Below, one piece after another: positions 28,842 to 38,617 of a stretch of DNA of 64,000 nt (positions are counted from its first letter, which is position 1; the number at the start of each line of letters is the position of its first letter). Both the position numbers and the translations under genes were made by a program. This DNA is from an uncultured bacterium. GTDB lineage: Bacteria > Bacillota > Clostridia > Christensenellales > CAG-917. The notes below the pieces were generated by a model. It worked only from the letters and a program-made list of their open reading frames with translations. It was not told where the DNA came from and made no database searches. Location: the NCBI GenBank assembly GCA_949432885.1, contig CASQXY010000006.1, positions 25,197 through 89,196 on the forward strand. The letters are read 5' to 3'.

Positions 28842-29561
28842 ATGCGCTTCGACATACTGACGATTTTCACGGGATATTTCGACGTGCTCGGATACAGCCT
28901 TTTAGGCAAGGCTATTGAGGACGGAAAGTTCGATGTGAAAATAACGGATATCAGGGAATATTCGCTCGATAAGCACAGGAAAACGGACGACGCGCCCTAC
29001 GGCGGCGGCGCCGGTATGGTTATGACTCCCGACCCCATAGTGCGTGCAATAGAGGCGGTCGACCCTAATCACAAGGCGCGCAGGATATATCTTTCGCCGA
29101 GAGGAAGTACGCTCAATCAGTGTAAAGTCGAGAGCCTCGCAAAGGAGGATAGGATTCTGTTGCTGTGCGGCGATTACGAAGGTATCGACGAGAGAGTATT
29201 GGAGCTTTGTATCGACGAGGAGCTGTCTATCGGCGATTACGTGCTTACCGGAGGCGAACTTGCGGCGCTGGTCGTCGTGAATAGCGTTGCGAGATATATC
29301 GACGGGGTGCTCGGCAGCAGCGAATCTACCTCACAGGAGAGCTTTTCGGAGGGTCTTTTGGAATATCCCCAATATACCCGTCCCGAGGAGTACAGAGGAC
29401 TGCGCGTGCCCGAGGTGCTTATAAATGGCAATCATAAAGATATAGAAAACTGGCGGCAGGCTAAATCAATCGAGATTACGATGCGCAGAAGACCTGACCT
29501 TATGGCAAAGACGGATATAGGAAAATTTCTTCCGAAAAAACCGAAGAAACGCCGCAAATAA
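28842..29561 (+). CDS. trmD: tRNA (guanine-N1)-methyltransferase TrmD
   Basis: MRFDILTIFTGYFDVL, DDAPYGGGAGMVM, LLCGDYEGIDERVLE, EELSIGDYVLTGGELAALVV. Confidence 0.97.
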   Translation: MRFDILTIFTGYFDVLGYSLLGKAIEDGKFDVKITDIREYSLDKHRKTDDAPYGGGAGMVMTPDPIVRAIEAVDPNHKARRIYLSPRGSTLNQCKVESLAKEDRILLLCGDYEGIDERVLELCIDEELSIGDYVLTGGELAALVVVNSVARYIDGVLGSSESTSQESFSEGLLEYPQYTRPEEYRGLRVPEVLINGNHKDIENWRQAKSIEITMRRRPDLMAKTDIGKFLPKKPKKRRK

Positions 29562-29655
29562 CAGCTATAAAGTTTGCAAGACTCAAATTTAACGGCGTCT
29601 CGGAGTGGATAAATATAAATAAAATAAACGCATTCAAAGCAGGCGAAGACAGAAA

Positions 29656-30489
29656 ATGTATATTCAGTGGTTTCCCGGACATATGACAAAGGCGATAAGA
29701 ATGATGGAGGATAACCTCCGTCTTGTCGACGCGCTTATTTATGTCATAGACGCAAGGGCGGTTTCATCCTGCATAAATCCGCTGTTTTCTAGACTTACAA
29801 GCGGAAAGCGAGTGCTGTACGTCTTCAACAAGTGCGACCTTGTGAATTCCTCCGAGCTTGCGCGTTGGTGCGACAGATTCAAAAGAGAGGGCAAGGATTT
29901 TGTTAAAGCGGTCGGGGTGAGCGGTGATTGCTCGCAGATTGTTGCGGGACTAAAAGCGCTGATGAGCGACAAGCTGGAAAAATACGCGAAAAAGGGCGCG
30001 AACGTAAGCGTGCGCGCAATGGTCGTAGGCGTACCTAACAGCGGTAAGTCTACGATAATAAATTCCATGATAAAACGCGCGAAGGCTGTCACGGGAGACA
30101 GACCCGGCGTTACGCGCGGAAAGCAGTGGCTGTCGGTGGACGGGGTGGATTTCCTCGATACGCCCGGCACGCTTTGGGGCAAATTCGAGGACCAGAGCGT
30201 GGCGCATCACCTCGCATATATCGGCTCGATTAAGGACGGAATTTCCGATGTTTCGGAACTTGCGTGCGATTTTGCGCAGGAGCTTCAAACGATTTGTCCT
30301 TCCGCGTTCAATACAAGATACGGGATAACAGACTTTGACGGAACGTCCTACGAGCTGCTCCAAGAAATTGCTCTAAAAAGAGGTTTTAAGCTCCGCGCAG
30401 ACGAACCGGATACCGAGCGCGCGGCAAAGACTCTCATCGACGATTTCAGAAAGGGCAGATTAGGCAAAATCATGCTTGAATTGCCGTAA
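29656..30489 (+). CDS. rbgA: Ribosome biogenesis GTPase RbgA (YlqF)
   Basis: Circularly permuted GTPase: IQWFPGHMTKAIRMM, NKCDLV, GVPNSGKSTIINSM, DTPGTLW. Confidence 0.95.
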   Translation: MYIQWFPGHMTKAIRMMEDNLRLVDALIYVIDARAVSSCINPLFSRLTSGKRVLYVFNKCDLVNSSELARWCDRFKREGKDFVKAVGVSGDCSQIVAGLKALMSDKLEKYAKKGANVSVRAMVVGVPNSGKSTIINSMIKRAKAVTGDRPGVTRGKQWLSVDGVDFLDTPGTLWGKFEDQSVAHHLAYIGSIKDGISDVSELACDFAQELQTICPSAFNTRYGITDFDGTSYELLQEIALKRGFKLRADEPDTERAAKTLIDDFRKGRLGKIMLELP

Positions 30490-30550
30490 ATGAAAGTTAA
30501 GAGTGCAATAAAACACAGTTAAAATGCGTTTTATACAAATTGAGGTCAAA

Positions 30551-31165
30551 ATGATATCTGCAAAAGAGCTGATGTTTTACGAAAATCAGTTGATAGAAAA
30601 GGGATACAAATACATATGCGGCGTGGACGAGGTCGGGCGCGGTCCGCTGGCAGGTCCCGTGACCTGCGCCGCAGTCATTATGCCTCTCGACGATTTGATT
30701 GAGGGTGTCAACGACAGTAAAAAGGTCGCAAAGAAAAAGCGCGAAAAACTGTATGATTCTATTATGGAAAAGGCAGTAGCCGTTTCCGTCCAATCCTATG
30801 ACCATACCAAAATCGACGAGATGAATATCCTCAACGCCACAAAGGCTTGTATGACGGAAGCTATCATGTCGCTTCCCGTTGCTCCCGACATAGTTATCGT
30901 GGATGCGCTTACGCTTGATATTCCGTACAAGACTTTCGGGATAATTCACGGGGACGCGCTGTCATATTCGATAGCCGCCGCTTCTATCGTTGCAAAGGTC
31001 ACGAGGGACAGATTTATGGAGCAAAAGGCTCTCGACTATCCGCAGTACGATTTTGAGCACAATATGGGTTACGGTACGGCAAAGCACATAGCCGCACTTA
31101 AAGAATTCGGGAAGTGTCCTATTCACAGGGACAGCTTTACGCGCGGAATACTCGGGCTTAAATAG
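30551..31165 (+). CDS. rnhB: Ribonuclease HII
   Basis: YICGVDEVGRGPLAGPVTCAAVI, DSKKVAKKKREKL, AAASIVAKVTRDR, HNMGYGTAKH. Confidence 0.96.
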   Translation: MISAKELMFYENQLIEKGYKYICGVDEVGRGPLAGPVTCAAVIMPLDDLIEGVNDSKKVAKKKREKLYDSIMEKAVAVSVQSYDHTKIDEMNILNATKACMTEAIMSLPVAPDIVIVDALTLDIPYKTFGIIHGDALSYSIAAASIVAKVTRDRFMEQKALDYPQYDFEHNMGYGTAKHIAALKEFGKCPIHRDSFTRGILGLK

Positions 31166-31247
31166 AATTATGCCGTGCGAACCAAGCGTAGGATGAGGCG
31201 TAATCCGCCGCGCCATGCGTGAGTTGAGAATGGTTTCGGAGAACATT

Positions 31248-31697
31248 ATGACAAACACCAAGGCGGTCGGAGATATCGCAGAGGAGCTTGCGGCACGCTA
31301 TCTCGAAGAGCGGGGCTACGTGATACTGGAACGCAATGCCGAATACGCGGGCTGCGAAGTGGACATAATATGCGAGTGCTTCGCAGATACCTGCGGCAGT
31401 GTTTCCCGAAATGCCGGGATAAAAAGGCGTATGCTATTTTCTAGGTCTCGCAGGACTGAAAAGGTGACGGTATTCTGCGAGGTCAAAGCCCGATACGGCG
31501 ACGGATACGGCACGGGCGCGGAAGCGGTCACGCCGTATAAGGTCGGCAGATACGTGACTGCGGCAAAGGCTTTCATGTCACAGCATTTCAGGGCTAACTG
31601 CGACGTACGCTTCGATATAATCGAAGTGGGGGACGGCGGAATCAACCACATAGAAAACGCTTTCGATTGCTCTGACGCAAAGTTTGCGAAAAGATAA
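31248..31697 (+). CDS. YraN/UPF0102 family endonuclease-like protein with internal insertion
   Basis: MTNTKAVGDIAEELAARYLEERGYVILERNAEYAGCEVDIIC ... FCEVKARYGDGYG; about 25 extra residues between the D and ExK motifs. Confidence 0.85.
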   Translation: MTNTKAVGDIAEELAARYLEERGYVILERNAEYAGCEVDIICECFADTCGSVSRNAGIKRRMLFSRSRRTEKVTVFCEVKARYGDGYGTGAEAVTPYKVGRYVTAAKAFMSQHFRANCDVRFDIIEVGDGGINHIENAFDCSDAKFAKR

Positions 31698-31815
31698 TTG
31701 AGGTTTGTGGACGGCATTTGTAAACGCTATTCGGTTCGTAACCGCCGCGCAAGGGCATAGAAAGAAAAAATAAGCGTTAAATTGCTAAAAATAGAGAGAA
31801 AATAGTTTCTTTTGG

Positions 31816-31844
31816 TTGTCTAAATAAAAATTATATGATAATAT
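31816..31844 (+). promoter_or_regulatory. Putative rplS promoter
   Basis: TTGTCT, 17 nt, TAATAT. Confidence 0.45.
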
Positions 31845-31861
31845 AACACGCGTGACTCGGG

Positions 31862-31895
31862 TGCTCCGCTGGCAGGTGAAGCCTGCGAATGAGCA
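31862..31895 (+). promoter_or_regulatory. Candidate ribosomal protein L19 leader hairpin
   Basis: TGCTC-cgctg-GCAGG-tgaag-CCTGC-gaat-GAGCA two-tier hairpin in the rplS 5' UTR, consistent in position with Firmicutes L19 leaders. Confidence 0.5.
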
Positions 31896-31919
31896 TTGCG
31901 TAAATAGGAGGTTAGTCAA

Positions 31920-32258
31920 ATGAACATTATCGACCAGCTTGAAAAAGAGGGCATGAAGCAGAATCTGCCCGAAATTGCCATCGGCGACCAAGTCAAAGTC
32001 AACGTCAAGGTTAAGGAAGGCGAGAAAGAGCGTATTCAGACCTACGAGGGCGTCGTCATCGCAAGAAAAAACGGCGGCATCCGCGAGACTATCGTCGTTC
32101 GCCGCGTTACGTTCGGCGTGGGCGTGGAGAGGACGTTCCCCCTTCATTCTCCCAAAATCGACAGCATTCAGGTTGTGCGTCACGGCAAGGTGCGCCGCGC
32201 TAAGCTCTATTATCTGAGAAGCAGAACGGGTAAAGCGGCAAAGCTCAAAGAGAACTGA
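31920..32258 (+). CDS. rplS: 50S ribosomal protein L19
   Basis: [61 protein letters not shown]. Confidence 0.98.
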   Translation: MNIIDQLEKEGMKQNLPEIAIGDQVKVNVKVKEGEKERIQTYEGVVIARKNGGIRETIVVRRVTFGVGVERTFPLHSPKIDSIQVVRHGKVRRAKLYYLRSRTGKAAKLKEN

Positions 32259-32289
32259 TTAAACCGCAAGGTTTTCAAAGGACTGTCAT

Positions 32290-34458
32290 ATGAAAAAAAG
32301 ACTCATTATGATAAGTGCGTTGGTGCTGGCTCTCGTGCTGGCACTTTTCGCATTGACTGCGTGCAATAACGCCAGCAGCGAAGTGGGCGAGGAGCTTGTC
32401 ACAAACGGTTCTTTCAACTGGAACGAATCTACCTCGACCTTCGACGGTTGGACGGCAAACTCCACGAACTACGGCAAGACGACCCCGACCGACAGCGAGG
32501 AAACCTGTCTTTATATCGACAACTCCTCCGCGTCGTACACGACTGTCAAGCAGACGATTTATGTCGACAGGAACAACGTATACAAGGTCAGCGTAGATAT
32601 TCAGGTAAACAGCGACAGGCTCAACGGCTCGGGTGCGTACGTGGCGTTTTTGGAGAATACGGACTATAAGTTCCTGTCCCATACGACAAAGACCGACGGC
32701 TTTATCACCGCCAAATTTTACGTCCGCCCCAAGAATACCGACTATCTTACGCTTGCGCTCTGCCTCGGTACGGAGGAGACGGGCTATTCGGGAAGAGTTT
32801 GCTTCGATAACGTTTCCGTTCAGAGAGTAAACGCCTCTGATGTGGAAGAGGGATATCAAATTTACGATTTCAAAAAGGCGAAATCTGTGATTACTTCTTC
32901 TACTGCGAGCGGAATCAGCTTTGTTGTTTTGCTTACGCTTCTGACGGTGGTGCTGGTGGTCGCGGCTTATCTGATAATCAGACGTCTTTACGCAAGACGC
33001 GACGTGTTTGCGGATTTCGGCGGCATCAAGCCCGACGGAACGGATAAAGGAGGAAAGAAGGGTTCTGTTTTGTTGAAAAACGGGCTGTTTATCGCGGCGG
33101 TTCTTGCTCTCGGAGCTTTCCTCATAAGATTGATTCCGCTGCTTTCCATGTACGGAATGGGCAGCTCTATGGATACGCTTGTCAAGACCGCGTACAACCT
33201 CGGACTTAAAGACGGAGTGTCGACTTACTTTGCCAAACTCGCGGCGGGCGAACTTGCGTTGAAGCCGTCGCTTGCGGCAAACCTTATCGCTCCCGGTCAA
33301 ATGTATATTTTGGCGATTATAGGCGCGGCAAGTACCGTTGGGGCGGAGACTATAAACTTTGCGACCGCGTCCGCACTCATCAGATTTATCAATATACTCG
33401 CCGATATGGCGGTCGTGCTGATGATATACTTCTACGGCAGAAAGTATGTCGGAAACAAGCTTTCGACGGTGTATGCCGCATTGTATGCGTTGCTCCCGGT
33501 GATTTTCATCATGAGCGGTGTGAACGGTACCTTTGACAGTCTGCTTGTCGCGCTGTTGCTCGGAGCGGTCATGCTCATGGTGGAAAAGAAGTATCTGCCC
33601 ACTTATCTGATGATGACGCTTGCGACTATATTGGACGTGCGCGCACTCGCAATCGCGCCTATCGTTGTAGCGTACTTCGTATATATGTATATAAGAGATA
33701 ACGATTCCTTGCGCAAGTTCACCGCAAACAGAGCGATGATTGTATTCGGACTTGTCGGCTCCTTTGTGCTTGCGTATATTCTCACTCTGCCTATCGGAAT
33801 CAATCAGATTGCGGCGGGAGACGCGTTCTTCAACTTTAAGACTATCGTTCAGCAGGTCACAGGTACGCAATACTTCGTTTCCAACGCTTTCAACCTCTAC
33901 GGCATGGTCGCAATGAACGGCAAGACGATAACTCAGAACGGCGTTACAATCCTCAATCTCATCTTCCTGCTCGTTCTCGAAGCGTACGTCATTTCGCTGT
34001 ACTTCAAGAACCGCAACAAGCAGGAACTGATTTTGCTCGTCTCCTTTGCGCTTGCAGTCATCTCGGTGTTTACGCTCAAAGTCAACTATACGTATCTGTT
34101 CCTCTCCATTGCGTTCGCACTCATTTACACGATGATAAGCGGCGACAGAAGAATGTACTGGATTGTCGGAGGATATTCGTTGCTCGGCTTCCTCGATATA
34201 GGTCAGTTGCTCAATCAGAGCAAGCTCATAGCTTCGCATCCGACTACGGCAGTCATAAACTACGAGACGACGAACGCGTTTTATATTTTCTTCTGCGTGC
34301 TCACGGTTCTGCTTACGGTGTACTATGTGTATGTGACGTATTCGATTACAAACAACACGAAGATTGTGGATATCAAGGCGATGCCCAATCCCGTACACGT
34401 TACGTTTAAGCAGAGCATGAAGAACTTTGCCGCAAGATTCAAAAAGCAGGGCGAGTAA
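32290..34458 (+). CDS. Lipobox-bearing, carbohydrate-binding-like domain fused to polytopic GT-C-type glycosyltransferase-like membrane protein
   Basis: Signal peptide with lipobox LTAC|NN; ELVTNGSFNWNESTSTFDGWTANS like the start of CBM-type jelly rolls; then about 10 or more TM segments from about aa 205. GT-C assignment is by topology only. Confidence 0.6.
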   Translation: MKKRLIMISALVLALVLALFALTACNNASSEVGEELVTNGSFNWNESTSTFDGWTANSTNYGKTTPTDSEETCLYIDNSSASYTTVKQTIYVDRNNVYKVSVDIQVNSDRLNGSGAYVAFLENTDYKFLSHTTKTDGFITAKFYVRPKNTDYLTLALCLGTEETGYSGRVCFDNVSVQRVNASDVEEGYQIYDFKKAKSVITSSTASGISFVVLLTLLTVVLVVAAYLIIRRLYARRDVFADFGGIKPDGTDKGGKKGSVLLKNGLFIAAVLALGAFLIRLIPLLSMYGMGSSMDTLVKTAYNLGLKDGVSTYFAKLAAGELALKPSLAANLIAPGQMYILAIIGAASTVGAETINFATASALIRFINILADMAVVLMIYFYGRKYVGNKLSTVYAALYALLPVIFIMSGVNGTFDSLLVALLLGAVMLMVEKKYLPTYLMMTLATILDVRALAIAPIVVAYFVYMYIRDNDSLRKFTANRAMIVFGLVGSFVLAYILTLPIGINQIAAGDAFFNFKTIVQQVTGTQYFVSNAFNLYGMVAMNGKTITQNGVTILNLIFLLVLEAYVISLYFKNRNKQELILLVSFALAVISVFTLKVNYTYLFLSIAFALIYTMISGDRRMYWIVGGYSLLGFLDIGQLLNQSKLIASHPTTAVINYETTNAFYIFFCVLTVLLTVYYVYVTYSITNNTKIVDIKAMPNPVHVTFKQSMKNFAARFKKQGE

Positions 34459-34478
34459 TCAAGCCCCGAATGTAAACG

Positions 34479-34507
34479 AAAATCCGCCGTTATCGGCGGA
34501 TTTTTTG
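34479..34507 (+). terminator. Intrinsic terminator
   Basis: AAAATCCGCCG-TTAT-CGGCGGATTTTTT. Confidence 0.85.
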
Positions 34508-34626
34508 TTGTTCATTTATGAGTTATTGATTTAAAAACAGATTGATTTTTATGAGTCGGTTGCTGTTGCGAGGGGATATGCTCCGAATTGCGGAATTTTG
34601 CGAGATTTTATATCGCTCCCTTTGCT

Positions 34627-35430
34627 TCAATACTCCGAAGGGAGCTTTTTGCACTTGTAGGGCATAAACGTTCCTATGCAAGATTCGACGTACTCGGGGT
34701 CGAGCTTTTCAAATATAATGTTGTTTGCGTATTTGCGCGCGTCTTCGATTCTCTCCTCGGAATTGACTGTCCAAACTATAACCGGACACTTGGTCGCGCC
34801 TTTTTTGAGCCATTTGTTTTCTGAGAGATTGCGATTACAGGCGTAAATGTCGTATGCGACGAAATGCGGCTTGATGATATTGGAAATCCACAGCTTACCC
34901 ATCCAAGTCGCGGGGAACCATCTTGCCTTTTTAGAGTCTGGCGAGCGCCATGTGAGAAGCTCTCCGACGGGCAGGTCGCAATGCTTCAAAGCGTATTTCA
35001 CCGCGCCGCAGTTGAAGGATTGCAGAGCGATATGTCCTTTGTAATTTGTAAGAGCTTCGATTGTGGCTTTCACAATGGAGCTGTTAAGAGGGTTGACGCC
35101 CTTGATTTCGCAGAGAATGCCGACTTTGCCGTCCACAAGTTGTAAAAACTCCTCAAAAGTGGGCATGCGGTGGTCGGTGCCCGCAAGACCGTAGGATTTC
35201 AGCTCTTCAAGCGTGCAGTCTTTCACTTTTTTATCGACGCCGCACACTCTTTTCAAATTGTCGTCGTGAAATACGACGAGCCGTCCGTCCTTGGACAGGT
35301 GCACGTCGATTTCTATATTGAAGTTGTGAGATATTGCATTTTGATAGGCGGGCATGCTGTTTTCCGGAAATTCGGAATTATGCAAGCCGCGGTGCGCGAT
35401 AGGTCTGTCGAAAAGCCATTGAAAATTCAT
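34627..35430 (-). CDS. Glycerophosphodiester phosphodiesterase family protein
   Basis: IAHRGLHNSEFPENSMPAYQNAISHNFNIEIDVHLSKDGRLVVFHDDNLKR. Confidence 0.93.
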   Translation of the reverse strand: MNFQWLFDRPIAHRGLHNSEFPENSMPAYQNAISHNFNIEIDVHLSKDGRLVVFHDDNLKRVCGVDKKVKDCTLEELKSYGLAGTDHRMPTFEEFLQLVDGKVGILCEIKGVNPLNSSIVKATIEALTNYKGHIALQSFNCGAVKYALKHCDLPVGELLTWRSPDSKKARWFPATWMGKLWISNIIKPHFVAYDIYACNRNLSENKWLKKGATKCPVIVWTVNSEERIEDARKYANNIIFEKLDPEYVESCIGTFMPYKCKKLPSEY

Positions 35431-35560
35431 ACGTGAACCCCTTTATTTTTATCATACTGTTGATAAAATTTTATTATTCCATTATAATAAAGTCAATACT
35501 TTTCTTAAAAATAGTGATAACCGCACGCGATTTGCGGACTATCCCGTTTAGAGGTGAACT

Positions 35561-37357
35561 TTGAACAAAGACCGTATAAGAAATTTCTCCATAATAGCGC
35601 ACATAGACCACGGAAAAAGTACGCTTGCCGACAGGCTTATTGAAAGAACGGGTACGGTTTCCGAAAGAGATATGGAGAGCCAGCTTCTCGACAATATGGA
35701 TATCGAAAAAGAGCGCGGCATAACCATAAAACTGCAAACATGCAGGCTGTACTATAAATACGAGGGCGAGGAATACGTGCTCAATCTCATCGATACTCCC
35801 GGTCACGTTGACTTTACGTACGAGGTTTCGCGCTCGCTCGCCGCTTGCGAAGGAGCTCTGCTCGTCGTGGACGCAACGCAGGGAGTAGAAGCGCAAACGC
35901 TTTCAAACGTGTATCTGGCGCTCGAAAACGACCTTGAAATTCTGCCCGTAATAAATAAAATCGATTTGGCTTCCGCAGACGTTGACGCCGTAAAACTTGA
36001 AATCGAGGACATAATAGGTTTGGATACGGACGGATGTCCGCTCGTATCTGCGAAAGACGGTACGGGCGTAGACGACCTTATAGGTCAGATTATAAAGAAA
36101 CTGCCTTGTCCCGACGGCGACGAGAATGCGCCGCTCAAAGCGCTTATTTTCGACAGCTTTTATGATAATTACAGGGGCGCGATTTCTATGGTACGCATTG
36201 TGGACGGGACGGTTAAGGCCGGCGACAGAATCAAGATGATGTCGTCGGGAAAGACGTTTGAGGTGGTGGAAGTAGGATATTTTTCGCCGCATATGATTCC
36301 GTGTAAGCAGATTTCCGCAGGTGAGGTCGGGTATATCGCCGCAAGCGTGAAGAATGTGAGCGATACCGCGGTCGGCGATACTATTACAAATTCGGAGTTT
36401 TCCGCAAAAGAACCTCTTCCCGGTTACAAAAAGGCGACGCCCATGGTTTATACGGGCGTGTTCCCCGCCGACGGCGCAAGATACGACGACCTCAAAGAAG
36501 CTCTTCTCAAATTGCAACTCAACGACGCTTCGCTGAGCTTCGACCCCGAGGTTTCCTCCGCGCTCGGCTTCGGCTTCCGCTGCGGCTTTCTCGGCTTGCT
36601 TCATATGGAGATAATAGAGGAGAGGCTGGAACGCGAATTCGACCTCGACCTAATAACAACCGCTCCCAGCGTTTCTTACATCGTCACCAAGACCAACGGC
36701 GAAAAACTTACGATAGACAATCCCACTACGCTTCCTAACGTCTCGGAAATCGCAAGTATAGAAGAGCCTATGGTCTGCGCGAAGCTGTTTACGCCGCCCG
36801 ATTATGTCGGACCTATTATGGAGCTGTGTCAGGGCAAGAGAGGCATATTTATCGATATGTCCTACATAGACCCGACGAGAGTGCAGATTACTTACAGAAT
36901 GCCGCTCAACGAAATTATTTACGATTTCTTCGACAGCCTGAAATCCCGCACGCGCGGCTATGCCTCGCTCGACTACGAGACGGACGGCTATGAAAAGAGC
37001 GACCTAGTGCGCCTCGATATGATGATAAACGGAGAGATTTGCGACGCGCTGTCTATAATCGTGCACCGCGACAACGCGTATTCACGAGGCAGAGGCATAG
37101 CCGAAAAGCTGAAAGACGTGATTCCGAGGCAGTTGTTCGAGGTGCCTATTCAAGCGACCGTCGGTGGCAAGATAATCGCAAGAGAGACCGTCAAGGCTAT
37201 GAGAAAGGACGTGCTTGCAAAATGCTACGGCGGCGATATCACGAGAAAGAAAAAGCTTCTCGAAAAGCAGAAAGAGGGTAAAAAGCGCATGAGAAAGGTG
37301 GGGTCCGTGGAGGTTCCCAGCGAAGCGTTTATATCTATTTTGAAAATAGACAACTAA
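35561..37357 (+). CDS. lepA: Elongation factor 4 (LepA)
   Basis: [69 protein letters not shown] start. Confidence 0.98.
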   Translation: MNKDRIRNFSIIAHIDHGKSTLADRLIERTGTVSERDMESQLLDNMDIEKERGITIKLQTCRLYYKYEGEEYVLNLIDTPGHVDFTYEVSRSLAACEGALLVVDATQGVEAQTLSNVYLALENDLEILPVINKIDLASADVDAVKLEIEDIIGLDTDGCPLVSAKDGTGVDDLIGQIIKKLPCPDGDENAPLKALIFDSFYDNYRGAISMVRIVDGTVKAGDRIKMMSSGKTFEVVEVGYFSPHMIPCKQISAGEVGYIAASVKNVSDTAVGDTITNSEFSAKEPLPGYKKATPMVYTGVFPADGARYDDLKEALLKLQLNDASLSFDPEVSSALGFGFRCGFLGLLHMEIIEERLEREFDLDLITTAPSVSYIVTKTNGEKLTIDNPTTLPNVSEIASIEEPMVCAKLFTPPDYVGPIMELCQGKRGIFIDMSYIDPTRVQITYRMPLNEIIYDFFDSLKSRTRGYASLDYETDGYEKSDLVRLDMMINGEICDALSIIVHRDNAYSRGRGIAEKLKDVIPRQLFEVPIQATVGGKIIARETVKAMRKDVLAKCYGGDITRKKKLLEKQKEGKKRMRKVGSVEVPSEAFISILKIDN

Positions 37358-37365
37358 TCGGGCTT

Positions 37366-38496
37366 ATGGAAATCTATATTCATCTTCCGTTTTGCAAATC
37401 CAAGTGCGCATATTGCGATTTCAATTCCCTGTCGGGTCAGGAAGAGGGGACAGTTTTCAGCTATCTGTCAGCTTTGAACAGAGAAATACGACTTGCGGGC
37501 GATGCGTACGGCAAAGCCGAAATTTCCACCGTTTATATAGGCGGAGGCACTCCGAGCCTGCTCGATTCGGGCAGAATAAAAAGCATACTCAAAGTGCTCG
37601 GGGAGCACTTTCGTATACGCGATGACGCGGAAATCAGCATAGAATGCAATCCCGAGAGTATAACTTCCGAGAAACTTGCTGATTATAAGGAAGCGGGAAT
37701 CAACCGCATGAGCATAGGAGTGCAGAGCCTTGACGATGCCAATCTTAAAAGCATAGGTCGCTTGCACGATAGAAATATTGCGATATCGAAAATAAAATTG
37801 GCAAGACAGTATTTCGACAACGCGTCTTGCGACATTATTGTCGGACTTCCATATGATACGAACGACACAGTGAAAGAGGAGATAGAAACGCTTGCGCCGC
37901 TTGTAAATCATATGTCGGTGTATGCGCTTACGCTCGAAGAGGGAACGCCGCTGGCCTTGCGTGCCGAGGAAGGAAAGATATTGCTTCCTAGCGACGACGA
38001 AACGGAGGATTATCTGGAACTTGCGGAGGAAATACTCGAAAAGCATGGGCTAATCAAATACGAGGTGTCCAATTTTGCGTCGGATGGCATGGAGTGCAGG
38101 CATAACCTCGGCTACTGGACCGACGAGGAATATTTGGGTCTGGGCGCGGGCGCGCACTCATATATCAAAACCTCCGACGGCAAAAATCCGATCCCGACTC
38201 CCATAAGATTTGCGCATCCGCGCGATATACACGCCTATATTGCGGGGGTGAACTGCGCAAACGCATTTGATATGATTCCGCGCGCGGAAATGCGGGTGCT
38301 TGACGAAAAGGACGTTTTCAACGAGGCCGTCATGCTTGGGCTCAGAACGTCGAAAGGTGTGAAAAGCGGCATTCTAAACGGACATATCCCCGAAGAATTG
38401 AAAGGTTTTTTTAAAGAAGCGGACGGATATACTTCGCTTACCCGCGCGGGAATGGCCGTTATGAACAGCTTGCTTGTAAGGATATTGAAGCTGTAA
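37366..38496 (+). CDS. hemW: Radical SAM heme chaperone HemW-like
   Basis: MEIYIHLPFCKSKCAYCDFNS (CX3CX2C), VYIGGGTPSLL, ECNPESIT, RMSIGVQSLDD. Confidence 0.93.
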   Translation: MEIYIHLPFCKSKCAYCDFNSLSGQEEGTVFSYLSALNREIRLAGDAYGKAEISTVYIGGGTPSLLDSGRIKSILKVLGEHFRIRDDAEISIECNPESITSEKLADYKEAGINRMSIGVQSLDDANLKSIGRLHDRNIAISKIKLARQYFDNASCDIIVGLPYDTNDTVKEEIETLAPLVNHMSVYALTLEEGTPLALRAEEGKILLPSDDETEDYLELAEEILEKHGLIKYEVSNFASDGMECRHNLGYWTDEEYLGLGAGAHSYIKTSDGKNPIPTPIRFAHPRDIHAYIAGVNCANAFDMIPRAEMRVLDEKDVFNEAVMLGLRTSKGVKSGILNGHIPEELKGFFKEADGYTSLTRAGMAVMNSLLVRILKL

Positions 38497-38563
38497 TACG
38501 GTTGCGCCGTTTTGTCGTATGACTTTGAGAAAGAATAATGTTTGCTTAAATATGAAATTATGA

Positions 38564-38592
38564 TTGCGCTCTAACTTTTTATTTGATATACT
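38564..38592 (+). promoter_or_regulatory. prs promoter
   Basis: TTGCGC, 17 nt, TATACT. Confidence 0.65.
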
Positions 38593-38617
38593 ATGACTAT
38601 ACTTGCGGAGGAAACCA

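Noticed and set aside
32275-34398. 707-aa antisense ORF opposite the GT-C fusion gene
   Set aside because: R/H/E-rich low-plausibility translation, no SD, no domain; the plus-strand ORF has signal peptide, lipobox and TM pattern. It is a codon-bias by-product.
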